Source: Thiomonas sp.
GTDB lineage: Bacteria; Pseudomonadota; Gammaproteobacteria; Burkholderiales; Burkholderiaceae_C
DNA length: 6,764 bases
Assembly: GCA_027451915.1 (NCBI GenBank)
Contig: DAIDHU010000109.1
Span: 1 to 6,764 of the forward strand
Reading direction: 5' to 3'
The number at the start of each line of letters is the position of its first letter. The first letter of the stretch is position 1. Under the pieces are notes generated by a model that ran no database searches, was not told the origin of the DNA, and was given only the letters and a program-made list of their open reading frames with translations. Positions 6,153-6,764 of this stretch are shown here, piece after piece. The position numbers and the translations under genes are program-made.

Positions 6153-6764
6153 TCAGGCGGCCGCGTCGACCGCTGGCTCCTGCGCCGGCGAACGCGCCTT
6201 GCGCGACGACGCTGGCACCATCTCGGCGATGGCGTCCGCCGCCTCGCGCATGGCCGGCACATGGCGCAGCAGCGCCTCGATGTCGTAGCGGGCCAGGGGC
6301 GCCTGCACGGCGACAGCGCCCCAGGCCCTGTAGGCATCGCGCATGACCGGCACGGCGATGGACACCATGCCCTGGATGAACTCCTGGTCGTTCATGCCGA
6401 TGCGCCGGCGGCGCGTATCGCTGAGTTCCTGGCGCAGGCGCGCCGGATCGGTGATGGTGCGCTCGGTCATCTTGCGCAGGGGCAGCGAGTCGACGATGCG
6501 GTTGCGCATGGCCGCGGGCTGCAGGCTGAGCAGCAATTTGCCGCTGGAAGTGCAGTGCAGGGGGACGTGGGAGCCGGGTTGCAGGTGCATGCGCAGCGGG
6601 GAGTCCGTCTCGACGCGGTCCAGATAGACGATCAGGTCGCCGTCCAGCGCCGTCAGGTTGACCGTCTCGCCCAGGCGTTCGCCGAGCTTGCGCAGCACCG
6701 CGCGGCGCGCCGTCGCGGGGCCTGTGTGCATCAGCGCCGACACGCTCATCTGGCGCACCCGCGG
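6153..6764 (-). CDS. IclR-family transcriptional regulator, N-terminus off the right edge
   Basis: The frame is open to the window edge and ends with TGA at 6155-6153, giving 203 visible residues of an expected 250-270. What remains is the IclR effector-binding domain: LRKLGERLGETVNLTALDGDLIVYLDRVE in outline, then HVPLHCTSSGKLLLSLQP, which contains the conserved TSSGKLLL ligand-pocket loop, a central RRIGMNDQEFIQGMVSIAVPV segment, and a C-terminal GAVAVQAPLARY strand and helix. The winged-helix DNA-binding domain and the start are missing, so the GTG at 6758 is not a real start; the edge residues (PRVRQMSVSAL) are the usual linker-helix sequence. IclR proteins act as dimers or tetramers that sense small organic acids or aromatics. 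The gene lies 69 bases upstream of the sauS-like gene on the same strand, so it may be co-transcribed with it and control it. A sauR role is plausible but unproven. Confidence 0.88.
   Translation of the reverse strand, partial: PRVRQMSVSALMHTGPATARRAVLRKLGERLGETVNLTALDGDLIVYLDRVETDSPLRMHLQPGSHVPLHCTSSGKLLLSLQPAAMRNRIVDSLPLRKMTERTITDPARLRQELSDTRRRRIGMNDQEFIQGMVSIAVPVMRDAYRAWGAVAVQAPLARYDIEALLRHVPAMREAADAIAEMVPASSRKARSPAQEPAVDAAA

Noticed and set aside
1..6764. Search by eye for TauR or IclR operator sites, sigma-70 promoters, CRISPR repeats, tRNAs and insertion sequences
   Set aside because: None was convincing. The operon promoters should lie beyond both edges, and the CTGGAC-like words seen are inside coding sequence without paired copies.

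Overview
The window is high-GC bacterial DNA with tight gene spacing. Codon use is strongly G/C-ending and the gene families (TauABC-type importer, TauR-type MocR regulator, SauS-type acylating dehydrogenase, IclR regulator) suggest a betaproteobacterium, probably Burkholderiales. That assignment is inferred from family resemblance and composition; there is no rRNA or other marker gene here.

Layout. The left half (1-3060) is one plus-strand operon-like run: the 3' part of a SnoaL/NTF2-like gene whose start lies off the left edge, then a TauC-like permease, a TauA-like periplasmic binding protein with a signal peptide, and a TauB-like ATPase. Gene spacing is 14, 74 and 52 bases. A perfect 10-bp G/C hairpin sits between the binding-protein and ATPase genes. 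The right half (3090-6764) is a minus-strand run, read right to left: an IclR-family regulator whose N-terminal DNA-binding part lies off the right edge, an acylating aldehyde dehydrogenase that closely resembles sulfoacetaldehyde dehydrogenase SauS, and a TauR-like MocR/PdxR regulator (winged helix fused to an aminotransferase-like domain). The two runs converge at 3061-3089, where G/C hairpins are packed between the facing stop codons.

How the parts fit. The importer would bring taurine or a related C2 sulfonate into the cytoplasm. The dehydrogenase would interconvert sulfoacetaldehyde and sulfoacetyl-CoA. The TauR-like protein, by analogy with known TauR, would activate sulfonate-use genes, and the IclR protein would sense an organic-acid-type ligand. 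The window therefore looks like part of an organosulfonate assimilation or dissimilation locus. Several expected partners are not present and may lie outside: Tpa or taurine dehydrogenase, Xsc, Pta, the CoA ligase SauT, and a sulfite or sulfoacetate exporter.

No tRNA, rRNA, CRISPR array, insertion sequence or phage gene was seen, and no stretch over 300 bases lacks a gene. Both operon promoters should lie outside the window. Nothing here amounts to a wholly new system. The most interesting points are the combination of two different regulator families around a SauS-like enzyme, the SnoaL-like protein in the transporter operon, and the structured intergenic regions.
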